A program made the translations under genes and the position numbers. Of a stretch of DNA of 64,000 nucleotides, positions 43,638 through 53,146 are shown one piece after another. Each line of letters opens with the position of its first letter. Positions within the stretch are counted from its first letter, which is position 1. The stretch is from assembly GCF_021271205.1 (NCBI RefSeq), contig NZ_JAIWKS010000003.1, positions 1 to 64,000 on the forward strand, in the 5' to 3' direction. A model generated the notes under the pieces. That model was given only the letters and a program-made list of their open reading frames with translations. It was not told the origin of the DNA and ran no database searches. Origin of the DNA: Pseudomonas uvaldensis (GTDB taxonomy: Bacteria > Pseudomonadota > Gammaproteobacteria > Pseudomonadales > Pseudomonadaceae).

Positions 43638-46010
43638 TTACCAGTTGTAGCTCAGCTTTGCGGTGATCTCGCGGCCCGGGTTGTAGTAGTTCGCGGTGCC
43701 TGAACCGACGACGTGTTGCTCATCCAGCAGGTTGCTGACGTTGATCGCCAGGTCAGTGCCCTTGAAGAGGTTGTAGTTGAAGGCCGCATCGAAGAGTGTC
43801 GTGCCATCGCTGGTTCCGGTGTTGGCCGCGTCGAAGTAGTAGGAGCCGACATACCGTGCACCCAGGCCCACGCTGACATCGGTATTGGGGACGTTGTAAT
43901 AGGTCCACAGCGATGCGGAGTGTTTCGGTGCCGTGGCGAACTCATTCCCTTTGAGCGAACTTCCGTCGTACAAGGTCCCGCGAATGACTTCGGATTCCAT
44001 GTAAGAGTAGCCACCCACCAGGCTCAGGTTGTCGGTCAGCTCTGCCTTGGCTTCCAAGTCCAGCCCGCGCACACGTGACTCGCCAACGGTTTGCTGTTCG
44101 ATGACGCCACTGGGCAGGACGACGGCGATGCTGACATTCTCCTGGGTCAGGTCGTAAACAGCCGCCGAGAACAATGCGTCCATACCCATGGGCGCATATT
44201 TCACGCCCAGTTCATATTGCCTGCCCGTCTTCGGAATGACGCCAACCGTTGGCGGCGAGACCGATTCAACCATGCTGACGTAAGTGGAAACTTCGTCGTT
44301 GACGATATAGGTCAACGCGCCGCGATAGGAGGTTTCCGAGAAATTATCCGATTCTTTTACGTGATTGATATCGGTACTGGACAGGTCCAGCGAGTCGTTG
44401 CGCACGCCTGCGGTGACGATAAAGCGCTCGTAGAAGGACAGGTTCTGCTGCAGAAACACAGCTTTAGTCTTGGTGTCGAGCTTGTCGTTGCTGTAGGGCG
44501 CTACGCCGCTTGGCACACCCGTGAACACAGGGTTGGCAAGGTCGATGGAGCCGATCGGCGAATAGACCGAACGTTCCTCGGTCGAAGAGTCGCCATACTC
44601 CACGCCCACCAATGTACTGCTGTCGATGTTTTCGAAGCGGGCATCGTATTGCAGCATCAAGTTGCCGTTGAGTTGCTCGGCTTCGCTGTCAGTGCCAAAG
44701 ATATAACGCGGGACCGTGGTTCCCGTGCGGGTAGGGGAGTCACTGAGAAACACATAGCCGAAATCATCCGTCAGTTCGCTGTAGCGCAGGTTGCTGCGCA
44801 ACACGAAGCCATTGTCGAAGTCATGGCTGAAGGTGCCGCTGATATTGGTACGTTCCACATCGTGGAAGTTGTAGCTGGGCTCGCCGTAGAACTTGTCGCG
44901 GTCGTATTCCTTGTCCAGCGGGTAACCGCCGCTGTTGGGCGAGCTTTGGGTCTTGAGGTAGTCCACGATCACGGAGGCCGAGGTGAACTCCGTAGGGGCC
45001 CAGGTCAGGCCACCCATCAGGAACTTGTTGTCGTCCTGCGAATGGTCGTACTCGCGATCACTGTCTTGCATCTTTGCGGTGAAGCGACCGGCCAGGGTTT
45101 GTTCTTCGTTCAGCGAGTCCCCGACATCGATGCCGGATTCGACATGGTCGAAAGAACCGTAGGTGACATAGCCTTGGCCGAACTTGTCGAAGCGTGGCTT
45201 CTTGCTGACAAAGTTCACCGAGCCGCCCGGGTCGGCCGGGCCGAACAGTGTGGAGTTGGCCCCGCGTATCACCTCGACGCGCTCATAGGCGAAAGGCTCC
45301 TCGCGTACTCCGCGCATCGAGCCCAGGGTCAGACCATCCCGATAGGTCGTGGCTTGGAAGCCGCGGATCTGAAAGTAATCGTTGCGGTCGTCGGTGCCGT
45401 AATAGTCGGTAATGACCCCTGGTGTGTATTGCAGGAGTTCTTCCGTGGTGCTGACGCTGCGTTGCTTCATTTCCTTGTCGGTCACCACGGACACCGAGGC
45501 GGGCGTGTTGAGGATGCTGGTGGCCACCTTGCCGCCGACCCAGAGTTCCTGGGCGACCACTGAGTGGGTGTCTTCGGTGGCATCGACCCTGGCCTTGGCG
45601 TTGACGAGGATGGGCGCCAGGCGGAAGGCCTCAAGATCGCCGTCCACCTTGGCTTGTGGCGTCAGCAAGTAAGCGTTCGGGCCTTGCTGCTGTATCTCGA
45701 TGTCGCTCCCCTGCAACAACGACGATAAGGCTGTGGATGTATCGAGCATGCCGCTCACGCCCTGGGTATTGCGGTTCGCCACGCTCGACGCCTCGAAGGA
45801 AAGGCTGATGCCTGCCTCACGCGCAAAGCGGTCAAGCGCCGGTGCCAGTGGGCCGGCAGGAATGTTCCACTGATGAACCTGTTGGGTCTGATCGACGGTC
45901 GAGGTTTGCGCCAGGGACGGTAGCGCATAGCTGCTGACGACGACGCCAAGGACCGCACCCTGTAAGGCGCGATTCAATAAATGACGCTGTGGAACCGGGG
46001 ACGAACTCAT
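43638..46010 (-). CDS. TonB-dependent siderophore receptor with STN signalling domain
   Basis: Outer-membrane receptor of 790 residues. Signal peptide to about residue 35 (SLAQ), then an STN (secretin/TonB short N-terminal) domain near 50-110 (LAPALDRFAREAGISLSFEA). This domain signals to a FecR-type protein. A plug domain follows (SVVTDKEMKQRSVSTTEELLQYTPGV near 174-199, EVIRGANSTLFGPADPGG near 246-263). The 22-strand barrel ends in the usual terminal aromatic (YNW). The FpvA/FoxA-type layout implies a ferric siderophore, probably foreign, as no biosynthesis genes are near. Translated divergently from nothing; it is the last gene of the fecI-fecR-receptor set, with about 120 bases between receptor and fecR. 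Confidence 0.93.
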   Translation of the reverse strand: MSSSPVPQRHLLNRALQGAVLGVVVSSYALPSLAQTSTVDQTQQVHQWNIPAGPLAPALDRFAREAGISLSFEASSVANRNTQGVSGMLDTSTALSSLLQGSDIEIQQQGPNAYLLTPQAKVDGDLEAFRLAPILVNAKARVDATEDTHSVVAQELWVGGKVATSILNTPASVSVVTDKEMKQRSVSTTEELLQYTPGVITDYYGTDDRNDYFQIRGFQATTYRDGLTLGSMRGVREEPFAYERVEVIRGANSTLFGPADPGGSVNFVSKKPRFDKFGQGYVTYGSFDHVESGIDVGDSLNEEQTLAGRFTAKMQDSDREYDHSQDDNKFLMGGLTWAPTEFTSASVIVDYLKTQSSPNSGGYPLDKEYDRDKFYGEPSYNFHDVERTNISGTFSHDFDNGFVLRSNLRYSELTDDFGYVFLSDSPTRTGTTVPRYIFGTDSEAEQLNGNLMLQYDARFENIDSSTLVGVEYGDSSTEERSVYSPIGSIDLANPVFTGVPSGVAPYSNDKLDTKTKAVFLQQNLSFYERFIVTAGVRNDSLDLSSTDINHVKESDNFSETSYRGALTYIVNDEVSTYVSMVESVSPPTVGVIPKTGRQYELGVKYAPMGMDALFSAAVYDLTQENVSIAVVLPSGVIEQQTVGESRVRGLDLEAKAELTDNLSLVGGYSYMESEVIRGTLYDGSSLKGNEFATAPKHSASLWTYYNVPNTDVSVGLGARYVGSYYFDAANTGTSDGTTLFDAAFNYNLFKGTDLAINVSNLLDEQHVVGSGTANYYNPGREITAKLSYNW

Positions 46011-46131
46011 TTACTCGCTCCGTAAAAGGGAATCGGCAGACAGGCCTGTAATTCGGCCTTTCTTACATGCCGAACGAGAATGAGAAATCACCTCATTTTT
46101 ATTTGATATTTTTTGTGCGTCAAAAAAGCAC

Positions 46132-47115
46132 TTAACTGAGAGCGTTCAACGTCACCCAATATTGGGTGCGATACTCAATTTGTAAGTGCAATGACTGCGC
46201 AACCAAGGCCAGTACCTGATCGGTGTCGGCAAGCTGAAAGGTGCCGGAGACGCGCAGGCCCGCGACCTCTTCGGCGCAGCGCAACAGGCCGGGGCGATAA
46301 CGCGACAGAGCCCCGATGAAATCAACCAGGCGCATATTGCGCGCGCTGATCACCCCGTCGCTCCAGCTCCACAGATCCAGGCCGTTATCCTTGAACTCAC
46401 GCATGCCATCCGAGGTAAACAGCCGCTGGTTACCGGCCTGGACAGTGGCGTTGACCGCCAGGGGCTGGCTGGCCCCAGGAAACACGGTGACCGCGCCGCT
46501 CTGCACCGAGATGAGCGTTCCGTCGTCACGCTCGTACGTCAGGAACCGGGCATTCTGGGTGCGTATGAGCCCGTCGCGTGTCTGAACCCAGAACGGACGC
46601 GGTTGAGCCGAGCCGGAATCCGCGCCAGTGTTCACGATGATTTCGCCGCGCCGCAGCACGAGCAGGCGCCGCTGTGGGGTGAAATAGCTGTCGACCGCGC
46701 TGTCGCTGTTGAGCTGGACAAGGCTGCCATCATCGAGCTGGAAGCGCTTGCGCTCCCCGGTTTTGCTGTGTTGCTGGGCAAGCATGGCCGGTAGCGGCGT
46801 GTAGTCGCGGCCCAGCCAGGTCGCTCCACCCACGGTGGCCAATGTACCCAGCACTTTCAGGGCTTTGCGCCGATGCATACCCGAGCGGGTGCCCTTGAGG
46901 GTATGCCGGGCCAGATCGGACGGAATGCCAGCGAAATCGTCGCCAAGCGCTTCCACACGCTGCCAGGCGAGCAAATGTTCCGGACACCGCTGCAACCAGT
47001 GCTCGAAAGTGCGCTGGGTTTGCTCATCGGCGGGATTGAAGCGCAGGCGCACCAGCCAGTGGATCGCCTGGTCGACCACGGCCGGATCCAGTGCTTGAGC
47101 TTTACTGTTCGGCAT
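46132..47115 (-). CDS. FecR-family anti-sigma / signal transducer
   Basis: About 327 residues. N-terminal cytoplasmic DUF4880-type segment (LDPAVVDQAIHWLVRLRFN...EHLLAWQRVEALG), a transmembrane stretch near 84-100 (VLGTLATVGGATWLG), then the periplasmic FecR domain (FQLDDGSLVQLNSDSAVD) and a C-terminal domain that receives the receptor's STN signal. It keeps the adjacent sigma factor in check. The ATG at 47115 lies inside the end of fecI (14-base overlap), which couples translation. An upstream in-frame start at 47181 is inside fecI and rejected. Confidence 0.9.
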   Translation of the reverse strand: MPNSKAQALDPAVVDQAIHWLVRLRFNPADEQTQRTFEHWLQRCPEHLLAWQRVEALGDDFAGIPSDLARHTLKGTRSGMHRRKALKVLGTLATVGGATWLGRDYTPLPAMLAQQHSKTGERKRFQLDDGSLVQLNSDSAVDSYFTPQRRLLVLRRGEIIVNTGADSGSAQPRPFWVQTRDGLIRTQNARFLTYERDDGTLISVQSGAVTVFPGASQPLAVNATVQAGNQRLFTSDGMREFKDNGLDLWSWSDGVISARNMRLVDFIGALSRYRPGLLRCAEEVAGLRVSGTFQLADTDQVLALVAQSLHLQIEYRTQYWVTLNALS

Positions 47116-47638
47116 AGCGCAGGCGATAGCAGTGCTGCAGGGCCTTGGCCAGGTCGCGTTCCACGGTAGAGCGGGAAACACCGAGTTTGTCGGCGATCTG
47201 CTGGCAGGTCAGACCGTCAAGCTGGGCCAGTAAAAACGCCTCCCGGACCCTCGGCTTGAGCAGGTCCAGCAGGCGGTCGATCCGCTCGAGGCTATCGAGA
47301 ATCAGCAATCGCTCTTCTTCAGAGGGAACATCATGGGAAGGGATTAGCGCGAGGCTTTCCAAGTAGGCGCGTTCAAGTTCGCGACGGCGATACCGATCGA
47401 TCATCAGCCCACGGGCGATGCTGCTCAGATAAGCCCGGGGTTCGCGCAACGGGCTTGCCTGGCGCGATTTGAGCAGGCGTACAAACGTGTCCTGCGCCAG
47501 ATCCGCCGCGCTTTCGCGACAGCCGATGCGCCGGCTCAGCCAGCTGTGCAACCAGGAATGGTGGCTGCTATAGAGCAGCGCGAGCTCGGCATTGCCCAGT
47601 GTGTCGTTGCTGCGCATCAGCATCCCGGAAACGTACAT
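47102..47638 (-). CDS. FecI-like ECF sigma factor
   Basis: 178-residue extracytoplasmic-function sigma factor. Region 2 (ADLAQDTFVRLLKSR, then LREPRAYLSSIARGLMIDRYRRRELERAYLES) and region 4 (LDGLTCQQIADKLGVSRSTVERDLAKALQHC) are complete. It directs RNA polymerase to the receptor gene when FecR is signalled. The precise start is uncertain: ATGs at 47638, 47623 and 47617 are in frame and none has a strong ribosome-binding site. The Fur-box-like palindrome abuts the first, which favours one of the internal starts. Confidence 0.9.
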   Translation of the reverse strand: MYVSGMLMRSNDTLGNAELALLYSSHHSWLHSWLSRRIGCRESAADLAQDTFVRLLKSRQASPLREPRAYLSSIARGLMIDRYRRRELERAYLESLALIPSHDVPSEEERLLILDSLERIDRLLDLLKPRVREAFLLAQLDGLTCQQIADKLGVSRSTVERDLAKALQHCYRLRYAEQ

Positions 47639-47640
47639 AA

Positions 47641-47663
47641 TTGATAATGAATCGCATTATATT
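47641..47663 (-). promoter_or_regulatory. Fur-box-like operator before fecI
   Basis: TTGATAATGAATCGCATTAT contains the inverted repeat ATAATG/CATTAT around AATCG, close to the Fur consensus (repeats of GATAAT/ATTATC). It lies directly before the sigma-factor gene, as usual for iron-repressed surface-signalling sets. Repression by Fur-Fe2+ is inferred. Confidence 0.7.
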
Positions 47664-47814
47664 CAGGCCGAGGAGGCCAGGGCAACTTTGCCGGAGCTGA
47701 TGCTCGCCTGGGTACTTGCCTTGATAGGAATAGGCAAGGCTCCAAGGCAAACCGGCATAGGTCGCCCGGATAGCGCTGGCTACCATGGCACCCATCTACC
47801 GATGGGAGATCGTC

Positions 47815-48648
47815 ATGCAACGCATAAAAACCCTGTTCATCACTGGCGTCAGCAGTGGCTTCGGCCACGCCCTGGCCCAGCAGGCACTGGCTGCCGGCCA
47901 CCGGGTCATCGGCACCGTACGTAGCGAGACGGACTTGCAAGCCTTCGAGCAATTGTCTGCCGACCGTGCTTACGGCGTCCTCCTCGATGTCACTGACTTC
48001 GCCCGGATCGACAGCGTGGTTGCCGCCACAGAGATCGCTCACGGCCCGGTCGATGTGTTGGTCAACAATGCGGGTTATGGGCATGAGGGCATCGTCGAAG
48101 AATCGCCACTGGAGGAAATGCGCCGCCAGTTCGACGTCAACGTGTTCGGCGCGGTGGCGATGATCAAGGCCTTCCTGCCCTATTTTCGCCAACGCCGTGC
48201 CGGGCATATCCTCAATATCACGTCCATGGGCGGCACGATCACGATGCCGGGTATCGCCTATTACTGCGGCAGCAAGTTCGCGCTCGAAGGGATTTCCGAT
48301 ACGCTGAGCAAAGAACTGCAACCGTTCAATATCTTCGTGACGGCCGTCGCGCCTGGTTCGTTCCGCACCGATTGGGCGGGGCGTTCGATGCGGCGTACCC
48401 AGCGCAGCATCGACGATTATGATGCGCTCTTCGACCCGATCCGCACGGCTCGCGAAGCCAGAAGCGGCAAGCAACCGGGCGACCCACAGAAGGCGGCCCA
48501 GGCCATGTTGCAAGTGATCGCCAGCCCGACGCCCCCTGCGCACCTGTTGTTGGGTAGCGATGCGCTGAATCTGGTGCGCGACAAGCTGAGCCGTGCAGCC
48601 AGCGAGATTGATCAGTGGGAAGCGCTGACACGTTCGACCGACGGCTGA
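47815..48648 (+). CDS. Short-chain dehydrogenase/reductase
   Basis: 277-residue Rossmann enzyme. Cofactor loop TGVSSGFGHALAQQAL near residues 10-25, NNAGYG near 83-88 and catalytic YYCGSK near 153-158 (YxxxK). Classical SDR. The substrate is unknown. GGGAG precedes the ATG at 47815. An AraC-family gene follows after 24 bases and is likely its regulator. Confidence 0.88.
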   Translation: MQRIKTLFITGVSSGFGHALAQQALAAGHRVIGTVRSETDLQAFEQLSADRAYGVLLDVTDFARIDSVVAATEIAHGPVDVLVNNAGYGHEGIVEESPLEEMRRQFDVNVFGAVAMIKAFLPYFRQRRAGHILNITSMGGTITMPGIAYYCGSKFALEGISDTLSKELQPFNIFVTAVAPGSFRTDWAGRSMRRTQRSIDDYDALFDPIRTAREARSGKQPGDPQKAAQAMLQVIASPTPPAHLLLGSDALNLVRDKLSRAASEIDQWEALTRSTDG

Positions 48649-48672
48649 ACGACAGGCAAGTGAGAGATACCG

Positions 48673-49611
48673 ATGACCCAAGCCGACTCACCTACCTCGC
48701 GCATGGTGCAACTGATGGAACAGCTTGCGCCGGTCGAGGGCTATAACCTCAGCGTCCTGGAAGACATTCGCTTTTTACGTTCCAACCGGCCCCTGACCCG
48801 AACGCCGGTGTTGTACGAACCCGGTATTGTCATCCTGTGCCAGGGTCGGAAGCGGGGCTACCTGGGGGACGACGTGTACGTCTATGACGCCCGGCACTAC
48901 CTGGTGGTCTCGGTTCCTGTTCCGTTTACGATGGAGACCGACGCCAGTGAGGCAGAACCCATGCTGGCGGTGTACATGCGCCTGGACTTTCGGTTGGCCA
49001 GCGATTTGCTGCTGCAAGTGGATGAAACCCTGGGGCCGAGCGATGCCCAACCCAAGGGGATGTATGCCTCACCCATGGATGATTTGCTCTGCGGTTCGGT
49101 ACTGCGCTTTCTGGAAGCGATGAGCCGTCCTGGCGAAGCGCAGATCCTCGGGCCGGCACTGATTCGGGAAATCTACTACCGCATCCTTACCGGCGAGCAG
49201 GGCGGTTCGATGCGTGCTGCGCTCAGGCGTCAGGGACACTTTGGTCAGATCACCCGTGCGATCCGCAAGATCCACAGTTGTTACCAGGAACGTCTGGACG
49301 TCGAATCGCTCGCTCGCGAAGCCAACATGAGCGTGCCCAACTTTCACCTGCATTTTCGCAGCGTGACCGACTCATCCCCCATGCAGTACGTGAAGTCGAC
49401 GCGCTTGCATCAGGCGCGGCTGCTGATGCTGCGCAACGCCATGAGCGCCTCGACGGCAGCGTTCAATGTCGGCTATGAAAGCGCCTCGCAATTCAGCCGT
49501 GAGTTCAAACGTCTCTTTGGTCGCACGCCACAGGCCGAGATTGAATGGATGAAGGCGACGTATGCGTTGCCTGCGCCCGCTTCGCAGTCCATTTATGTGT
49601 CGTCGCATTAG
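48673..49611 (+). CDS. AraC-family transcriptional regulator
   Basis: 312 residues. N-terminal AraC_N-type cupin domain (EPGIVILCQGRKRGYLGDDVY near residues 47-67), then a C-terminal double helix-turn-helix (LDVESLAREANMSVPNFHLHF near 212-232 and SASTAAFNVGYESASQFSREFKRLFG near 258-283). This subfamily commonly controls an adjacent SDR or aldo-keto reductase that responds to aldehydes. The upstream SDR gene is the candidate target. Confidence 0.88.
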   Translation: MTQADSPTSRMVQLMEQLAPVEGYNLSVLEDIRFLRSNRPLTRTPVLYEPGIVILCQGRKRGYLGDDVYVYDARHYLVVSVPVPFTMETDASEAEPMLAVYMRLDFRLASDLLLQVDETLGPSDAQPKGMYASPMDDLLCGSVLRFLEAMSRPGEAQILGPALIREIYYRILTGEQGGSMRAALRRQGHFGQITRAIRKIHSCYQERLDVESLAREANMSVPNFHLHFRSVTDSSPMQYVKSTRLHQARLLMLRNAMSASTAAFNVGYESASQFSREFKRLFGRTPQAEIEWMKATYALPAPASQSIYVSSH

Positions 49612-49706
49612 GGTGGTTGAGACAAGGGAGGGATGCAGCCCATTTCTAGCTGGGTAACTATCAGAAACGCGAGACGGCCCCATACAGGACCGCCTTCGAC
49701 CGGTTT

Positions 49707-50630
49707 TCAACGGTTCACATCGAGCACGATTTTTCCGCGGGTGTGCCCACTCCAACTCTGTTTCACCGCGTCGACCACTTCGCTGAGCGGTACGACCTCT
49801 GCTTCCAGACGGAGCTTGCCGGCCGTGAAGAGCGCAGCGATTTCCGCCAACTGACGACCATCCGAGCGGGTGGCGAAATTTTTGCCGCTGACGCCCTGTT
49901 CACGAGCCTTCTCGGCGTCGGGTGGGCTGACGGGAGATACCAGAACGCCGCCCCGTTTGATCACGCTCCAGGAACGTGCCTGTGTCTCTCCGCCGACCAG
50001 ATCGATAACGGTGTCCACATCTGCAACAGTGTCTTCGAACCTGGCCGAGGTGTAGTCAATGACCTGGTCGGCACCGAGCGAGCGCAGGTAGTCGTGGTTC
50101 TTGGCCGAGCTGGTGGCGATCACATGAGCGCCGGCCAGTTTCGCCAACTGGACTGCGAAGCTGCCCACACCGCCGGCGCCGCCATGGATCAGGACCGTTT
50201 GGCCAGCCTGGATCGTGGCGTGTTCGTGCAACGCTTGCCAGGCCGTCAGGGCCGCAGCCGGGACGCCGGCGGCTTTTTGCAACGACAGCGTTTTTGGCGT
50301 GCGAGCGAGGCGATCCGCCGTGGAAAGTGCTTGGGTCGCATACCCACCCACAATCCCGATAAACCCGAATACCTCATCGCCGACCACGAACTCGCTGACA
50401 TTCTTGCCCACCGCCGCGACGGTGCCGGACACCTCCACGCCGGGGGTGTAAGGCAAGGGCAGGGGGATGAATTGCTTCATGGCGCCGGACAGGATTTTCC
50501 AATCGATGGGATTGATCCCGCTGCCGGCGACGTTGATCAATACCTGGTCTTCGTTGGGTTTCAGGTCTGGAACGTCTTTGAGCTGAAGGGCTTCTGCCTG
50601 GCCGTACTGTGCGACTTGAATAGCTTTCAT
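49707..50630 (-). CDS. NADP-dependent oxidoreductase (quinone oxidoreductase-like MDR)
   Basis: 307 residues of the zinc-free medium-chain dehydrogenase/reductase family. N-terminal GroES-like domain (GSGINPIDWKILSG, then PYTPGVEVSGTVAAVG), Rossmann loop GGAGGVGSFAVQLAKLAGA near residues 150-168, and C-terminal HTRGKIVLDV. It reduces quinones or alpha,beta-unsaturated carbonyls with NADPH. A DoxX-family gene lies upstream on the same strand 61 bases away, so the two are probably one transcript. Confidence 0.88.
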   Translation of the reverse strand: MKAIQVAQYGQAEALQLKDVPDLKPNEDQVLINVAGSGINPIDWKILSGAMKQFIPLPLPYTPGVEVSGTVAAVGKNVSEFVVGDEVFGFIGIVGGYATQALSTADRLARTPKTLSLQKAAGVPAAALTAWQALHEHATIQAGQTVLIHGGAGGVGSFAVQLAKLAGAHVIATSSAKNHDYLRSLGADQVIDYTSARFEDTVADVDTVIDLVGGETQARSWSVIKRGGVLVSPVSPPDAEKAREQGVSGKNFATRSDGRQLAEIAALFTAGKLRLEAEVVPLSEVVDAVKQSWSGHTRGKIVLDVNR

Positions 50631-50691
50631 AAGAGTCTCTCGATAGGAGGAGTCAGATCAGCCGGCCACTCTCGGCGTGCCGGCCATGCGG

Positions 50692-51120
50692 TTACTGGCG
50701 ACGAGCGTCGAGGCTGAAGCGGCCCGCGCCGAACGCGACGATCTGCAGAAGCCCGCCGGCCATGGCGATGTTCTTGAAGAAGTGGATGAACTGATTCTGG
50801 TCAGCCAGGGCACTGTGGAAAATCAGTGCGGTGAACACGCTGAAGATGGCCAGAATCGCCGCTGTGGTGCGGGTGCGATAACCGGCGATCAAGGCGGCGC
50901 CGCCCAGGATTTCCACAGCGATAGCGATGCCCAGGGCCAATGACGGGAATGGCAAGCCAACAGAGCCGATGTAGCCAATCATCATGGCCGGAGCGCCGAT
51001 CTTGGAGATACCGGACAGAATGAAAATGGCACTGAGGAAGATGCGACCAGCCAAGGAAGCGGTGCTGGTCAGGTTGTTCGAGGTTGCGACGGTGGCGCGA
51101 ATGCTTGCGGCTTGAGACAT
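50692..51120 (-). CDS. DoxX-family membrane protein
   Basis: 142 residues, four hydrophobic helices. The DoxX signature is visible: AGRIFLSAIFILSGISKIG near residues 24-42 and PFPSLALGIAIAVEILGGAALIAG near 56-79. Such proteins are often paired with oxidoreductases and respond to oxidative or electrophile stress. It heads a likely two-gene unit with the MDR enzyme downstream. Confidence 0.88.
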   Translation of the reverse strand: MSQAASIRATVATSNNLTSTASLAGRIFLSAIFILSGISKIGAPAMMIGYIGSVGLPFPSLALGIAIAVEILGGAALIAGYRTRTTAAILAIFSVFTALIFHSALADQNQFIHFFKNIAMAGGLLQIVAFGAGRFSLDARRQ

Positions 51121-51259
51121 GATGGTCGATCCCTTTTGGTTCAGCGCTCCAACATGAAGCGCCGGTGTGGAAGAGATAGTGTCACCGTCCCGCTTTTCGC
51201 AATAGACGCCTAATTTCGACGATTACGTTCTATAAAGTTGAAAAGACAAAGTCTGGAAT

Positions 51260-52165
51260 TCAGGCTGTGGCGACCTGCTGGCCGAACCGCTCGATCAGCC
51301 ATCTGCCAGCCGGGCCGGGTGGCGAGTCCGTTCGATAAACGGCATCGAACGTATAGGTGCCGCCCTTGAAGTCCGGCAAATCGAGCTCAACGAGACGACC
51401 GGCTTCGAGGTCCGCCTGAACCATGGGGATGGGCATGTTGCCCCAACCGATGCCTTCCTTGAGCAGCATGTGTTTGGCGCCCAGATCCGCCAGCCTCCAC
51501 GTCCTGGTGCTGACCACGGCAAAGTCCTTGTCGCCGGTCAGCGTCGAACGGTCGGACAGGACCAGCTGCACGAATTCCCTAGCTGTCCCCGGCAACTGGG
51601 GACGCTCGATTGCAAGCGGATGCGTTGGCGCGGCCACCGGTATCAACTGGACGCTGCCGACCCTGATCCGTTCGAGACCATCGAGGCCCATATCCAACGG
51701 CCCGCTGACACCGACGACCGCTTTCTTGTTGATCACAAGCTCCGTCACGGCCCCCAACGCCTCCATATGCAGATGCAACGTGACCGTCGGGAATTGCTCC
51801 CTGAAGGTCTTCAGCGCATCCACGACACGGTCTGCCGGAAGCATCACGTCCAACGCGAGATGGACTTCCGCTTCAAGCCCATGCAACAGCCCGGAGACCT
51901 TCGCCCGAAGCCCGTTAACGCCGTTAGTGATCGAGCGCGCTTCGGCAAGCACCGTTCGACCGGCATCGGTCAGTTGAGGTTTTCGCGTAGTCTTGCGATC
52001 GAACAACGCAACCCCGAGCTGCATTTCCAGATTGGCGATCGTATAACTCACCACTGAAGTGGCGCGGTGAAGTTTACGCGCCGCACCAGCAAAACTTCCG
52101 ACCTCGACAACGGTGAGGAACACCTTCAATTGGTCCAGCGTGGGGGTTCCGGGGTCGGCGATCAT
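51260..52165 (-). CDS. LysR-family transcriptional regulator
   Basis: 301 residues. DNA-binding domain PTLDQLKVFLTVVEVGSFAGAARKLHRATSVVSYTI and effector domain behind it. Lies upstream of, and on the same strand as, the DoxX-MDR pair, 139 bases away. Regulation of that pair, or of the SDR gene further upstream, is inferred. Confidence 0.87.
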   Translation of the reverse strand: MIADPGTPTLDQLKVFLTVVEVGSFAGAARKLHRATSVVSYTIANLEMQLGVALFDRKTTRKPQLTDAGRTVLAEARSITNGVNGLRAKVSGLLHGLEAEVHLALDVMLPADRVVDALKTFREQFPTVTLHLHMEALGAVTELVINKKAVVGVSGPLDMGLDGLERIRVGSVQLIPVAAPTHPLAIERPQLPGTAREFVQLVLSDRSTLTGDKDFAVVSTRTWRLADLGAKHMLLKEGIGWGNMPIPMVQADLEAGRLVELDLPDFKGGTYTFDAVYRTDSPPGPAGRWLIERFGQQVATA

Positions 52166-52402
52166 TTCTATTTTCTCGAACGTTTGGAGTGAAATGATCC
52201 TAATTTCGAGGACGGCGGCGTGTCCATCGATTGAATGAATGCCTCACCTTCCTTGAGCATCCGTCGTTTCGAGAAGGGAGGCATGAAAAGCGAGCGCGCC
52301 CCTCCCATAAACACCCATATGCGAAGTCACCCGAAGACGATGCGCGAAATGATCGAACGTCAAGGTAACCGTGCGATTGGGTGAACAGGGAAGGGCGATT
52401 TC

Positions 52403-53146
52403 TTACTGGATGCTATAACCGCTATCCACTACCCAGTCTTGACCGTAAACGCTTTTCGCCCCGTTACTGAGCTGGAACAACACGACATCTGCAACCGCAG
52501 CCGGTTCTAGAAATGCACCCCCCAGCAGACGTTTGTTGACTTCATTGGCAACGCTCGTCAGATCATGCTCAGCAAGACCCAAAGTCGACCAGATAGGTGT
52601 TGCAGTGGGTCCAGGTGAAACCATATTGATCCGCACACCTTTGGGCGCCAGCTCCACCGCCAGCGTACGCGCGTGCGCTTTCAAGGCCGCTTTCGACGCG
52701 ATATAGGCAGCGAGTCCCGCAAAGGTGATGTTCTCCAGAAAGGTCCCGATAAATACAACCGATGCTGGGGTTGCGAGGTGCTTATAGAGGTGGGTAAGCG
52801 TATTTAAAGCGCCTGCCCCGTTAACCGCCCATTGCCGGTCGAAAGCTTGAATGTCGAGCCCGTCGGCGAGTTCTGCGATGCCGGCGTTGGGTACTAGATA
52901 ATCAACTGGGCCTACGCTTGATGCCTGCTCGGCTAACCGGGCAAGGTCCTCCGGTTTTGTGACGTCGCCGGGAACCCAAAGTAGGTTGTCTGGGTGTTCT
53001 TGCATCAACGTCTCCAGACCGCCCGGTTTACGTGACATTGCTATCACGGTGGCGCCTTTGGCAATTAGGCGATCAGTGACCGCCAGGCCGATGCCGGAGC
53101 TGGCGCCGGTGACTACTGTGATGCGGTCTTTGAAATCGTCTTTCAT
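52403..53146 (-). CDS. Short-chain dehydrogenase/reductase
   Basis: 247-residue classical SDR with cofactor loop VVTGASSGIGLAV near residues 11-23, PNAGIA near 87-92 and catalytic YIASKAAL near 147-154 (YxxxK). It is followed on the left by about 240 bases with no clear gene and then the LysR gene. Codon use is a little less GC-rich than in its neighbours, and it borders the defence island. Confidence 0.85.
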   Translation of the reverse strand: MKDDFKDRITVVTGASSGIGLAVTDRLIAKGATVIAMSRKPGGLETLMQEHPDNLLWVPGDVTKPEDLARLAEQASSVGPVDYLVPNAGIAELADGLDIQAFDRQWAVNGAGALNTLTHLYKHLATPASVVFIGTFLENITFAGLAAYIASKAALKAHARTLAVELAPKGVRINMVSPGPTATPIWSTLGLAEHDLTSVANEVNKRLLGGAFLEPAAVADVVLFQLSNGAKSVYGQDWVVDSGYSIQ

